64,000 nucleotides of DNA. It comes from JACKHO01 sp041398745 (GTDB taxonomy: Bacteria; Planctomycetota; Planctomycetia; Planctomycetales; Planctomycetaceae). The position numbers were made by a program, and so were the translations under genes. Position 1 is the stretch's first letter. Each line of letters starts with the position of its first letter. This document shows, in pieces, positions 51,878 to 59,781 of this stretch. The stretch spans positions 1 to 64,000 of the forward strand of contig JAWKUB010000006.1 in NCBI GenBank assembly GCA_041398745.1, read 5' to 3'. The notes below the pieces were generated by a model. It was not told where the DNA came from and searched no databases. It saw only the letters and a list, made by a program, of their open reading frames with translations.

Positions 51878-52891
51878 CTAAGCCACGGGAGTTTTTCCTT
51901 TTTCCAGGACCACGAAAAGATGATCGGCCAGTTCCGGTGCGTAAGGCCCGGTCGCCCGGTGCCTTAAGTAGCTCAGCCCTGGAATTCGCATGCATAGCGA
52001 CGAGACAGGTCTCAACCAATTCGATTTGAGTCCTCCCCAAACCGTTGTTTCCAATACCCGCTGGAATTGTTTACGGAATGTTCCGGGATGATGCGGGTGC
52101 GGCGTCATTTGGCGAACCTGGCAGTTGCTCTGTTCTGCCCAGTTGGTGAAGAACTGCGGTGTTGCAAAAGTCAAATGCTGAAGCGGATGACAATACCAGT
52201 GGTCACCCTCCAGCCATTTCCACGTCCAGTGGGCACAGTTACCAGTGGACAGGATGAGATGCCCACCCGGCTTGAGGAACTGCACTGCGTCGCTCAGCGA
52301 ATGCCCGGGCTGACGTAAATGTTCGAAGACATCGAACAAGGTGACGACATCAAACTGTTCAGCATGTTCCACTGCTGGCGGATTCAGAAAGCGATCAATA
52401 ACTGTGACGCCCATTGCTTCCAGTGACTCACAGGCGCTCTCGGAAGGTTCAACAGCGAAGCGATCCCATGAGTCACCCAACGATTTCAAGAAGATCCCAT
52501 CAAACGCACCAACATCCAGGAGTCGTGGCTTTGCCGAATCGGTGCGATTCAAGTTACTCAGCCACTTGCTGGCGAGTTGCCATGCCGTGTTGACCTGTTG
52601 CTCATACTTCCACCGCCGTGTCGGCATATTCGCGTACAGTGCCTGCAACTCCGCTTCGCCAACTTGCGGAAAGCGAAAACCAAGTCCACAGGATTTGCAC
52701 TGATAGAGCTGCCCGGCACCACGGTCGCTGATGAGTTGTTTCTCGTATTCTGGTAATCCGTCGATGGCGGAGGTCAACTTGCATGGGCCACGGTTTATGA
52801 CCGAATCACTACCGCAATCGACGCATCGCACCGACTCAGTTTGTCGAACTGACTGACTGTCAGGCACTGGCGGAGTTTCGGTTTGTGTCAT
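51878..52891 (-). CDS. Zinc-finger SAM methyltransferase coupled to wzt
   Basis: A 337-residue protein with an N-terminal zinc site (VRCVDCGSDS and YQCKSCGLGF, two Cys-x2-Cys pairs about residues 22-72) and a Methyltransf_23 domain: KPRLLDVGAFDGIFLKSLG, VTVIDRFLNPP, QFDVVTLFDVFEHLRQPGHSLSDAVQFLKPGGHLILST. The ATG at 52891 overlaps the wzt stop by four nt (ATGA). In ABC-exported O-antigens a methyl cap made next to Wzt can stop chain growth and be read by the Wzt C-terminal domain; the same is possible here. Confidence 0.83.
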   Translation of the reverse strand: MTQTETPPVPDSQSVRQTESVRCVDCGSDSVINRGPCKLTSAIDGLPEYEKQLISDRGAGQLYQCKSCGLGFRFPQVGEAELQALYANMPTRRWKYEQQVNTAWQLASKWLSNLNRTDSAKPRLLDVGAFDGIFLKSLGDSWDRFAVEPSESACESLEAMGVTVIDRFLNPPAVEHAEQFDVVTLFDVFEHLRQPGHSLSDAVQFLKPGGHLILSTGNCAHWTWKWLEGDHWYCHPLQHLTFATPQFFTNWAEQSNCQVRQMTPHPHHPGTFRKQFQRVLETTVWGGLKSNWLRPVSSLCMRIPGLSYLRHRATGPYAPELADHLFVVLEKGKTPVA

Positions 52892-54162
52892 GCCGATGCC
52901 CCCCCAGATTTGACAACCATTTCCGGAAGTCGCATAACGCCCCACGACTTGGACCAGCCCCGCGCGTCGACTGCCTGGGGATGAATTTCAAACGGAAGAA
53001 CATCAGATAGGGAATCGAACAGCCGTCGACCGGCGGTGCGGACATCGGCAATGGAAATGGAACAGAAGTACTGCCCGGGCGTCAGTTGTTCCGTCGGCAA
53101 GCTGAGTGTGTACTCGATGTTATTCCCGACGGGCGCTCCTTTCAGGACGGGACTGAATGTGCTTCCCAGGGGTGTTGCATCATCACGAAAGAACGTCAGG
53201 CCGACGAGGAAATCTTCGGAGTTGCGTTGGGAGTGAACGGTGATTTTCATTTCCGCCGACCGTCCCTCTTCGACATTCGCGTTAACGAGCGACAGGCGAT
53301 GCATTTCCATTTCGCGGGAGAGTCCATCGAAGGGCCGTTCGATAGTGGACACATCTCCGTCCGCTGCCATTCTCTTCGAATTCTCGGCCAGATAGCGACT
53401 GACAGCCTCCGAGGTCGGCCCATTAAACAGCAATTCGCCACGCGAAATGAGCAGTGTGTTTTTGGTGAGCGCTCGAATCGACGCCATGTTGTGACTGACG
53501 AAGAGCACAGTGCGTCCCGACCTCGAAACGTCCTGCATTTTGCCGAGACACTTCTTTTGAAACTCGACGTCACCAACGGCGAGCACTTCATCGACAATGA
53601 GGATTTCAGGGTCAAGGTGAGCGGCGACAGCGAATCCCAATCGGACGGTCATTCCGCTGCTATATCGCTTGACGGGCGTGTCAATGAAACGCGACACGCC
53701 GGCGAAGTCGACAATACCATCGAACTGTCGATCAATTTCCTGACGCGTCATACCGAGAATGGTGCCGTTGAGGTAAACATTCTCACGTCCGGTGAGTTCA
53801 GGATGAAATCCTGTACCCACTTCCAGCAAGCTGGCGACCCGACCGCGGAGAGTTACTCTCCCTTCCGAAGGGCTGGTGATGCGGCTCAGAATTTTCAGTA
53901 GCGTGCTCTTTCCCGCGCCGTTCTTGCCAATAATGCCGACAACTTCGCCGGGTTGCACGGTGAAGGAGACATTCTTGAGTGCCCAAAAGTTGTTTTCGTC
54001 ATCAACTCGGTCGGCATGCTCCGGCAGCACGTCGGAACCCTGGTTACGGCTGCGACCGACAACACGACTCAAGAATCCATTCACCAAATTGCGAATGGAA
54101 CCGGCGTGTGTGAGTCCCAGTTGGAACCGTTTGCTCAAGTTTTCGACGGTAATTGCCGCCAC
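52888..54162 (-). CDS. wzt: Polysaccharide ABC exporter ATPase with carbohydrate-binding tail
   Basis: A 424-residue Wzt/TagH-type ATPase. Walker A is GKNGAGKS (residues 79-86), the signature is RYSSGMTVRLGFAVAAH and Walker B ILIVDEVLAVGD, followed by the switch His in LFVSHNMAS. Residues about 275-424 form a second, beta-sandwich domain (MHRLSLVNANVEEGRSAEMKITVHS, GVMRLPEMVVKSG) of the Wzt C-terminal kind, which in E. coli O8/O9a binds the capped end of the polymer. The GTG start lies 14 nt after the permease stop. Works with the permease to export a lipid-linked glycan. Confidence 0.92.
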   Translation of the reverse strand: MAAITVENLSKRFQLGLTHAGSIRNLVNGFLSRVVGRSRNQGSDVLPEHADRVDDENNFWALKNVSFTVQPGEVVGIIGKNGAGKSTLLKILSRITSPSEGRVTLRGRVASLLEVGTGFHPELTGRENVYLNGTILGMTRQEIDRQFDGIVDFAGVSRFIDTPVKRYSSGMTVRLGFAVAAHLDPEILIVDEVLAVGDVEFQKKCLGKMQDVSRSGRTVLFVSHNMASIRALTKNTLLISRGELLFNGPTSEAVSRYLAENSKRMAADGDVSTIERPFDGLSREMEMHRLSLVNANVEEGRSAEMKITVHSQRNSEDFLVGLTFFRDDATPLGSTFSPVLKGAPVGNNIEYTLSLPTEQLTPGQYFCSISIADVRTAGRRLFDSLSDVLPFEIHPQAVDARGWSKSWGVMRLPEMVVKSGGASA

Positions 54163-54176
54163 TTTTTTCGGGCCTG

Positions 54177-55412
54177 TTAAATGATGTCTGCGAAGGTGGT
54201 TTCAGTCCGCCGGAAGTAGTACATCCCGGTAACGAGCAACAACAACACGACTGTGAAGGAAATGGCCACCGAGGACCAGTCCGGCGGGGCTTCGCCAACA
54301 ATAGACCAGCGGAAACCCTCAATGACTCCCACCATAGGATTCAATGCATACAGCCCCTGCAACTGAGCGGGAACTTTGCTGCTGGGATAAACAACGGGAC
54401 TGAGCCACATCCACGTTTGCACAACAAAAGGAATGGCCTGCCCGACGTCGCGGTACTTCACGTTCAAGGCTGTCAGCCATAAACCGATAGCCAAAGATGT
54501 GACTGCAGCCGCCAGAATGAACACAGGAGCGAAGAGAAGATGTATTCCGACGTCGATTTGATACCAGAAAATGAGAAATACCAGAACGACCAGCTGAATG
54601 GCAAGGTCTACCAATCCGGCGAGGACAGCGACGATGGGGAGAATCAATTTGGGGAAGTAGACCTTCTTTAAGAGTGCTCCGCCCGTGACAACGCTGGTGG
54701 TAGCGGCACTCAGTGCTCCTGAAAAGTACATCCAGGGAAGGAGCCCTGTGAATGCAAATAACGCGTAAGGGGTTTCTTTTTGAGAGGGTGGTCGGTAAGG
54801 CGTAATAGTTAATCGCAGAATGGTTTTGCCATCAGCATTTTGTTCGCTCGTCCAGTCGGCGCCTGCGATGATGTTCTTGCTGATCAGTCGTTCGATGGCA
54901 GGTTGGAACAAGCTCTGTGCAGAGTCAATCGTCGCAGGTGGTGTTTCCAGATTCGGAAAGACGGAGTGGAACAAAGTGTCCCAGTTTCGTCGTGATGAAC
55001 CGTTGTCATACGCTTTGGCCCGAGGCGAGGCGTTGATGGCATCGGCCTGCAGGAAGACATACAGACGCGCGGCAATTTCGTCGTCAACCTTCAGTTGTGC
55101 CAGCAGTTGTTCATCAACTGCCAGGTTCTGAGGAGGACTCGTGGTTATGCCCGCAATTTGACTGAAAACAAACGTAAAAATGAGCATCGAGAGTACGGGC
55201 CTGATAATCGCCCATCCGTATCCGACGACACTTTGACGATACCTTGCCGAAATGTTTCTCCAAGTGAGCAGGAGCAGCAACTCTCGATAGCGCCACAAAT
55301 CGGCGAAGTCGAGTGCCATCCAACCTGCGGGCGGCACAATGACCGTCACAGGCAGATTGTCGTCAACCACGCCAGTTTGCTGATTCTCAGATGCTGAACT
55401 CTGCTCAGACAT
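54177..55412 (-). CDS. wzm: Polysaccharide ABC exporter permease with large insertion
   Basis: An ABC-2 type permease of the Wzm/TagG family, 411 residues where about 260-280 is usual. The N-terminal core DLWRYRELLLLLTWRNISARYRQSVVGYGWAIIRPVLSMLIFTFVFSQIAG is normal, then about 120 hydrophilic residues (about 91-212) intervene before the standard PYALFAFTGLLPWMYFSGALS, LLKKVYFPKLILPI and LNVKYRDVGQAIPF segments. By topology the insertion lies between the first and second spans, outside the cytoplasm. It has no family I recognise. The gene is next to wzt and overlaps the acyltransferase gene by eight nt. Confidence 0.9.
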   Translation of the reverse strand: MSEQSSASENQQTGVVDDNLPVTVIVPPAGWMALDFADLWRYRELLLLLTWRNISARYRQSVVGYGWAIIRPVLSMLIFTFVFSQIAGITTSPPQNLAVDEQLLAQLKVDDEIAARLYVFLQADAINASPRAKAYDNGSSRRNWDTLFHSVFPNLETPPATIDSAQSLFQPAIERLISKNIIAGADWTSEQNADGKTILRLTITPYRPPSQKETPYALFAFTGLLPWMYFSGALSAATTSVVTGGALLKKVYFPKLILPIVAVLAGLVDLAIQLVVLVFLIFWYQIDVGIHLLFAPVFILAAAVTSLAIGLWLTALNVKYRDVGQAIPFVVQTWMWLSPVVYPSSKVPAQLQGLYALNPMVGVIEGFRWSIVGEAPPDWSSVAISFTVVLLLLVTGMYYFRRTETTFADII

Positions 55413-56691
55413 TTAACTCGGGAACGCTTTTGCTGTGAACTGGTGAACTTGAAGAACGCGACGATGCTGAAGACTGAAACGGACGCCACTTCATACAGGG
55501 GAGTTCCACAAGGCGGAACAACACAGCCGCAACAATGACCGAAGCTGGCAGGATAAGCCCGAGTTCAATCGCCAGAGCTGGTACGTAACTGAATCCTGCC
55601 AGACGTGAAATGGTGAACTTATTGACCAGGCTGATGACGAAGAAGTGGTACAAGTAGAGTGTGTAACACATCCCGCCTAAGACCGTGACCCATTTGAGTG
55701 ACAGGGCCTTGCGAATCCAGTGGCTGCGAAACGAAGCGTAGTACGCGACGAACATGGGAATGACGAGGAGGTGCTGCGACCAAAGACGCCATTGGCTGAT
55801 GACAATCATTCCCCAAGCGACCGCCGCGACAGCATCCCAGTGCAGCGCGAACTTGGGTTGAGAGTTCCAGTCGGTGAAGTAAACGTCCGCCAAGAGAATG
55901 CCGACGAGGAAATGATCGAAGTAATAAAGCAGCGACATTCGCACGCGTTGAATGACTTCGCCACCGCCTTGTTGTGGCATAAGAAACATTTTGGTGAGTA
56001 TACACACCAGCATCATGCCAACGAGCACCGTGCGACGTGCCGAAGTCGACAATCGCAGCACCAGCCAGGCCAGCAGCGGCATAAGAATGTAAAACTGGAC
56101 TTCAATTTCGAGTGACCACGCCACGCAATTGATGCGGCTCATCTCACCGTACACCAAATTGTGAACGTAGCCCAGCGAAGCAAACAGTGGTGCGGCAAGA
56201 TTGCTCAACGCTTCCCGCTTCACCAGGACGAGCAGCAGCGTAACGAGCAATAAATTCAGAATGTAGGGCGGCTCAAGTCGAGTCAGCCGTCGCAGGAAAT
56301 ACTTGCCGACGGAAAATGGTTTCTGCTTCTTAAGCGACTCCAAGAACGGCAGCGCCAGAATGAATCCGCTAATCGCAAAGAAGAGCGGCACACCGACATT
56401 GCCGACTTTCAGAACGTGAAACAGCAGGGTCTGGCGGGCGGGCGTTTCCAGTTCTGGCCGACTAACGACCAATGATTCATTCGCGTGAAACAACATGACC
56501 GCTACGATGGCAACGAAGCGAAAGCCATCGATAATGGGCACATAGCGACCAGAGGACGTAACGCGTGAGAGGCCGGTTAGTAAATGGTCCCACCACGTAC
56601 CCGTCCCCGTCGGCGAAGCGGGAGCAGTTCCCCTCGTCGTCACACCAGCAGTTGCTGATGGTTCTACGGAAGTTGTGTCAGGCGAGGTCAA
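55405..56691 (-). CDS. Acyltransferase-3 family membrane protein
   Basis: A 428-residue OafA/YrhL-type acyltransferase. It has YVPIIDGFRFVAIVAVMLFHANESL, GNVGVPLFFAISGFILALPFL, YFLRRLTRLEPPYILNLLLV, and RINCVAWSLEIEVQFYILMPLLAWL, with about ten membrane spans. The first 50 residues are Ser/Thr/Ala/Gly-rich and cytoplasmic. A TTG start gives a 14-nt overlap with the GT4 gene upstream. Being beside the exporter genes, it probably adds acyl groups to the exported polymer. Confidence 0.88.
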   Translation of the reverse strand: MTSPDTTSVEPSATAGVTTRGTAPASPTGTGTWWDHLLTGLSRVTSSGRYVPIIDGFRFVAIVAVMLFHANESLVVSRPELETPARQTLLFHVLKVGNVGVPLFFAISGFILALPFLESLKKQKPFSVGKYFLRRLTRLEPPYILNLLLVTLLLVLVKREALSNLAAPLFASLGYVHNLVYGEMSRINCVAWSLEIEVQFYILMPLLAWLVLRLSTSARRTVLVGMMLVCILTKMFLMPQQGGGEVIQRVRMSLLYYFDHFLVGILLADVYFTDWNSQPKFALHWDAVAAVAWGMIVISQWRLWSQHLLVIPMFVAYYASFRSHWIRKALSLKWVTVLGGMCYTLYLYHFFVISLVNKFTISRLAGFSYVPALAIELGLILPASVIVAAVLFRLVELPCMKWRPFQSSASSRSSSSPVHSKSVPELNV

Positions 56692-57790
56692 ATATTTTCA
56701 TCAAGGGTCGGGAGCATTCCTCCCAACGGTATTTCGCGGCATTGGTTTTCGCACGTTGCGACATGTCACTCCAATGTGCGGAGTCGGTCAATAGATTTTG
56801 GAGAGCATCGGCCACGCCGCTCACATTATCGGGAGAGACAAAATGGCCCCCGGCGCCGCCAATTTCTGGCATTGCACACACACTACTGCCGACGACCGGG
56901 GTACCGAAGGCCTGTGCTTCCACCGCTGGAATCCCAAAGGATTCGCAGCGCGACATGAGGCAAAAGACGCGTGCTGAGGCATAGTGTTGATGCAATTCCT
57001 CGCGACTGACCTGACCGGCGATTTCGACTCGGTCTGATACACCATGCGATACGATTTCTGCTTCAATCCGACTTCGATACTGCTGGTCCGCCCAGGGACC
57101 GACCAATTTCAGTTCGGCATCGACACCGCGTTTTTTCAAATCAGCAATGGCTTCGACTACGACCTCTGCCCCTTTCCAATGTGCCATGACGGAAACAGCC
57201 AGGACGCGATTATCGATTCGCGGAACTTGCGAGCGGGATGCGAGGTCATGGGTTTCGTCATCGATGCCCTGGTAGGCGACTAATTGGTTCCGCTCCTGTA
57301 ATCCAGGTGAAATGGACTGATACAGGTCCCGCATGTGCTGCGAGTTGTAGACCATTAAATCGGCTGATCGAAACGCCTTGCGGTATGCGCGTCGTTGCAA
57401 CCAGGCTTTGAACTTTTCGCTTGCACCACGCTGTAGGCCGGGCATCATACACCAGGGGTTCTGTGCGAGCGTCACCTGCGGCACTGGCGAACGCGGAAGA
57501 ATCGTTCCGGTTGGAGCAAAGTAAATATCAACTGCATGCTGCTTCATTAGATTTGGGAGCGAGAAAAACTCCCAGGCCATGCGGGTCGTCCAGTGTGCGG
57601 CCGAACCAGGAGCCACAATCCCGGAAACATTGGGCAGGTCCTTCAATTCATCAATTGAAGTATCAGCCCTGTGCAGAAGCAGAAACTCATGCCGGTCCGA
57701 GGTCCACTTGGCCAGTTGTCGCAGGTGACCAAACAACACATGCTTGCCGCTTAACCAGCCGAGCGACAACGCGTTAACGAGAACTCTCAT
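56678..57790 (-). CDS. GT4 glycosyltransferase
   Basis: A 370-residue GT-B enzyme: RVLVNALSLGWLSGKHVLFGHLRQL, DIYFAPTGTILPRSPVPQVTLAQNPWCM in the acceptor half, and RVLAVSVMAHWKGAEVVVEAI plus CLMSRCESFGIPAVEAQAFGTPVVGS (E-x7-E) in the donor half. It is the first gene after a 280-nt gap and so probably the first gene of the transcript carrying wzm and wzt. Sugar unknown. Confidence 0.88.
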   Translation of the reverse strand: MRVLVNALSLGWLSGKHVLFGHLRQLAKWTSDRHEFLLLHRADTSIDELKDLPNVSGIVAPGSAAHWTTRMAWEFFSLPNLMKQHAVDIYFAPTGTILPRSPVPQVTLAQNPWCMMPGLQRGASEKFKAWLQRRAYRKAFRSADLMVYNSQHMRDLYQSISPGLQERNQLVAYQGIDDETHDLASRSQVPRIDNRVLAVSVMAHWKGAEVVVEAIADLKKRGVDAELKLVGPWADQQYRSRIEAEIVSHGVSDRVEIAGQVSREELHQHYASARVFCLMSRCESFGIPAVEAQAFGTPVVGSSVCAMPEIGGAGGHFVSPDNVSGVADALQNLLTDSAHWSDMSQRAKTNAAKYRWEECSRPLMKIFDLA

Positions 57791-57843
57791 GATCTCAATT
57801 CACCACGCACGGCGCGGACTCCGTCCCGGTGGGTGACAGGGCA

Positions 57844-57909
57844 CTTTCGTCGAAAGAACTTATTCGCATCAATTTACAGGCATGTTTGTACGACAGCCCA
57901 ACTGTCGTA
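57844..57909 (-). promoter_or_regulatory. Palindromes upstream of the exporter transcript
   Basis: CTTTCG-T-CGAAAG at 57844-57856 is a 13-nt palindrome, and TACGACAG (57889-57896) with CTGTCGTA (57902-57909) is a perfect 8-bp stem with a CCCAA loop. Both lie 54-119 nt upstream of the GT4 start, in the only long gap before the exporter genes. They could be a regulator site or leader fold. No JUMPstart/ops element was seen. Confidence 0.3.
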
Positions 57910-58041
57910 ACCGCTCACTATCGTGCAACCTACGTGAACGTCAATACCTGATTCAACCGCGAATGGACCGCAGTTTTCCCACCTACCCTGAACTCGTAGG
58001 ACTCCAAATGCCGTTTCGGGCCAATTGAGGCCTTAGAGCTG

Positions 58042-58062
58042 AAAATTCCGCCGCAGAATTTT
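58042..58062 (-). terminator. Hairpin after the wecA-like gene
   Basis: On the minus strand AAAATTCTG pairs with CGGAATTTT around CGG, nine pairs with one GU, nine nt beyond the stop of the phosphoglycosyltransferase gene. The A-run and T-run in the arms make it look like a bidirectional intrinsic terminator. Confidence 0.5.
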
Positions 58063-58070
58063 GGCAGAAT

Positions 58071-59582
58071 TTACCGCGGTGCGATTACCGTGGCTGACAG
58101 CATTTTGGGCTCAGGAATGCGTTCGGTGACTTGATCATCGAGTAGTTCGCGCATCTTCTGTTCAAACGGCTTCAGCCCTTCGATGAGTTCTGCCATCCAG
58201 GCACAGGTAGCACCCTCACGACTTGTACCGCAAATGGTGAGGCGACCCACCGCGAGCTTTCCATGAAAGAGTGGGACTTCGGTGCGCCACATTCGCAATT
58301 GCGGCGGATGCTCCTTGCGTTCCCAGAACGCGTGAAACTCTTCTCCAATGGACGGTGAGTTCACATTGAGTTGCACGAGACTGAGGTCAAACTCTTCGGC
58401 AAATGCCAACAATGACTGCCAAAGGGTGTCCCAGTCGCGGTCTCCATCGAACCGAGAAGAAACCGGCTTGGGCGTCGGCTTGTGCTTCATGGGGAGACGC
58501 AGCATCGATTCAAAAAGCGCTCGAACCCGTTTCACCAGCAGCGAGACTTCGGAGTGACCGAAAACTTGCGTGAGAACAAGTGTCGTAATGACGGTCGAGC
58601 CAGTGGCGATAGCCATGAGCTCACTCTTCTGGTACACGCTCACCATGGCTCCAACACCGCAGACGACACACAGCAATCCGATGAAGAAGACGATTTTCCT
58701 GCGGCTGAAGCCCCGCTTCTGCAGCACGTGGTGCAAATGGCCACGGTCAGTCGTGTAAACGCTTTGCCCTGTCAGCTTGCGGCGGAGAATGGCTGCCCCC
58801 ACATCGAACAACAGAACGGCCCAAATAAGCACTGGAGCCGCCATGGCGACCGTGGCTGGCCCCTTTAATGAGCTGCGAATGGCCAGTGCACCAAGCACCA
58901 GGCCAATGGTCATGCTGCCAGAATCACCCATGTAGATTTTGGCGGGAGGGAAATTGAAGACAAGGAAACCCAAAAGCCCCCCGGCAATCGCGACGGCGAC
59001 AAGTGCGTCAGCGACATGCCCCAGCATGAGCGCCATGGCAGCCATCGTCAGACTCAGCACAATGCCGACGGTGGTGGCGAGACCATCAACACCATCGATG
59101 AGATTCAACGCGTTAATTGTCCCTAACAGCCAGCAAACGGTAATGGGAATACCAAGCAGTCCCAACTCGATGTGTAGACCAAAGATCTCGACACTTTCAA
59201 TGACGAGTCCGCCCAGGACGACAATCAGGACCGTGACAAACTGCGCCGCCAGTTTTTGACGACCTCGCAGCTCGAGCCAGTCGTCCATTAAGCCGACGAG
59301 GCAAATCAGGCCAGCAGCACCGCCTAAGCCCACCAGGAATCGGGCGTTTTCCTGAAATGGTCGCGCCCATCCAGGATAAAATGAGAACACGAGCGCCCCA
59401 CCGAGGAATGCGGCAATTGCGATGGCGACTCCACCTCCCAACGCAACTGCTTCTTTGTGCAGCTTGCGGTGACCATCAGGCTGGTCGATCAACCCAACTC
59501 GCAACGCCACGGCGCGCACAACTGGCGTCAACACCAGTGAACAGAGGAGGGCTAGCAAAAATGCTACAAAAATGGCGGTCAT
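58071..59582 (-). CDS. wecA: Undecaprenyl-phosphate sugar-1-phosphate transferase (WecA/TagO-like)
   Basis: Polytopic enzyme of the MraY/WecA/TagO family that starts lipid-linked glycan synthesis by moving a HexNAc-1-phosphate from UDP-sugar to undecaprenyl phosphate. The metal motif is LVGLMDDWLELRGRQK (Asp100, Asp101), then INALNLIDGVDGLA, AKIYMGDSGSM, and the WecA-type DRGHLHHVL. At 503 residues it is much longer than usual because a soluble C-terminal domain of about 150 residues follows the last membrane span. The membrane core is complete. It is flanked by gaps of 199 and 280 nt, so it may be its own transcription unit. Confidence 0.9.
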   Translation of the reverse strand: MTAIFVAFLLALLCSLVLTPVVRAVALRVGLIDQPDGHRKLHKEAVALGGGVAIAIAAFLGGALVFSFYPGWARPFQENARFLVGLGGAAGLICLVGLMDDWLELRGRQKLAAQFVTVLIVVLGGLVIESVEIFGLHIELGLLGIPITVCWLLGTINALNLIDGVDGLATTVGIVLSLTMAAMALMLGHVADALVAVAIAGGLLGFLVFNFPPAKIYMGDSGSMTIGLVLGALAIRSSLKGPATVAMAAPVLIWAVLLFDVGAAILRRKLTGQSVYTTDRGHLHHVLQKRGFSRRKIVFFIGLLCVVCGVGAMVSVYQKSELMAIATGSTVITTLVLTQVFGHSEVSLLVKRVRALFESMLRLPMKHKPTPKPVSSRFDGDRDWDTLWQSLLAFAEEFDLSLVQLNVNSPSIGEEFHAFWERKEHPPQLRMWRTEVPLFHGKLAVGRLTICGTSREGATCAWMAELIEGLKPFEQKMRELLDDQVTERIPEPKMLSATVIAPR

Positions 59583-59781
59583 GACGATTTCATCGTCTGG
59601 GTATTAAAGGGCACCGCACAGAAATACAGAAACTCCAATTCCGAGCAAAGCACTCTGCACTAAAAGGGCCGCAACAGAGCACCGCATCCACCCCAGCTTG
59701 CCAAGAACTCCAGCCAATGTCCAGTTTCTGCCGCAATTCTAGTTCAGTTTCCCCAAAGTGGGCATAGACATTGCGACTGAA

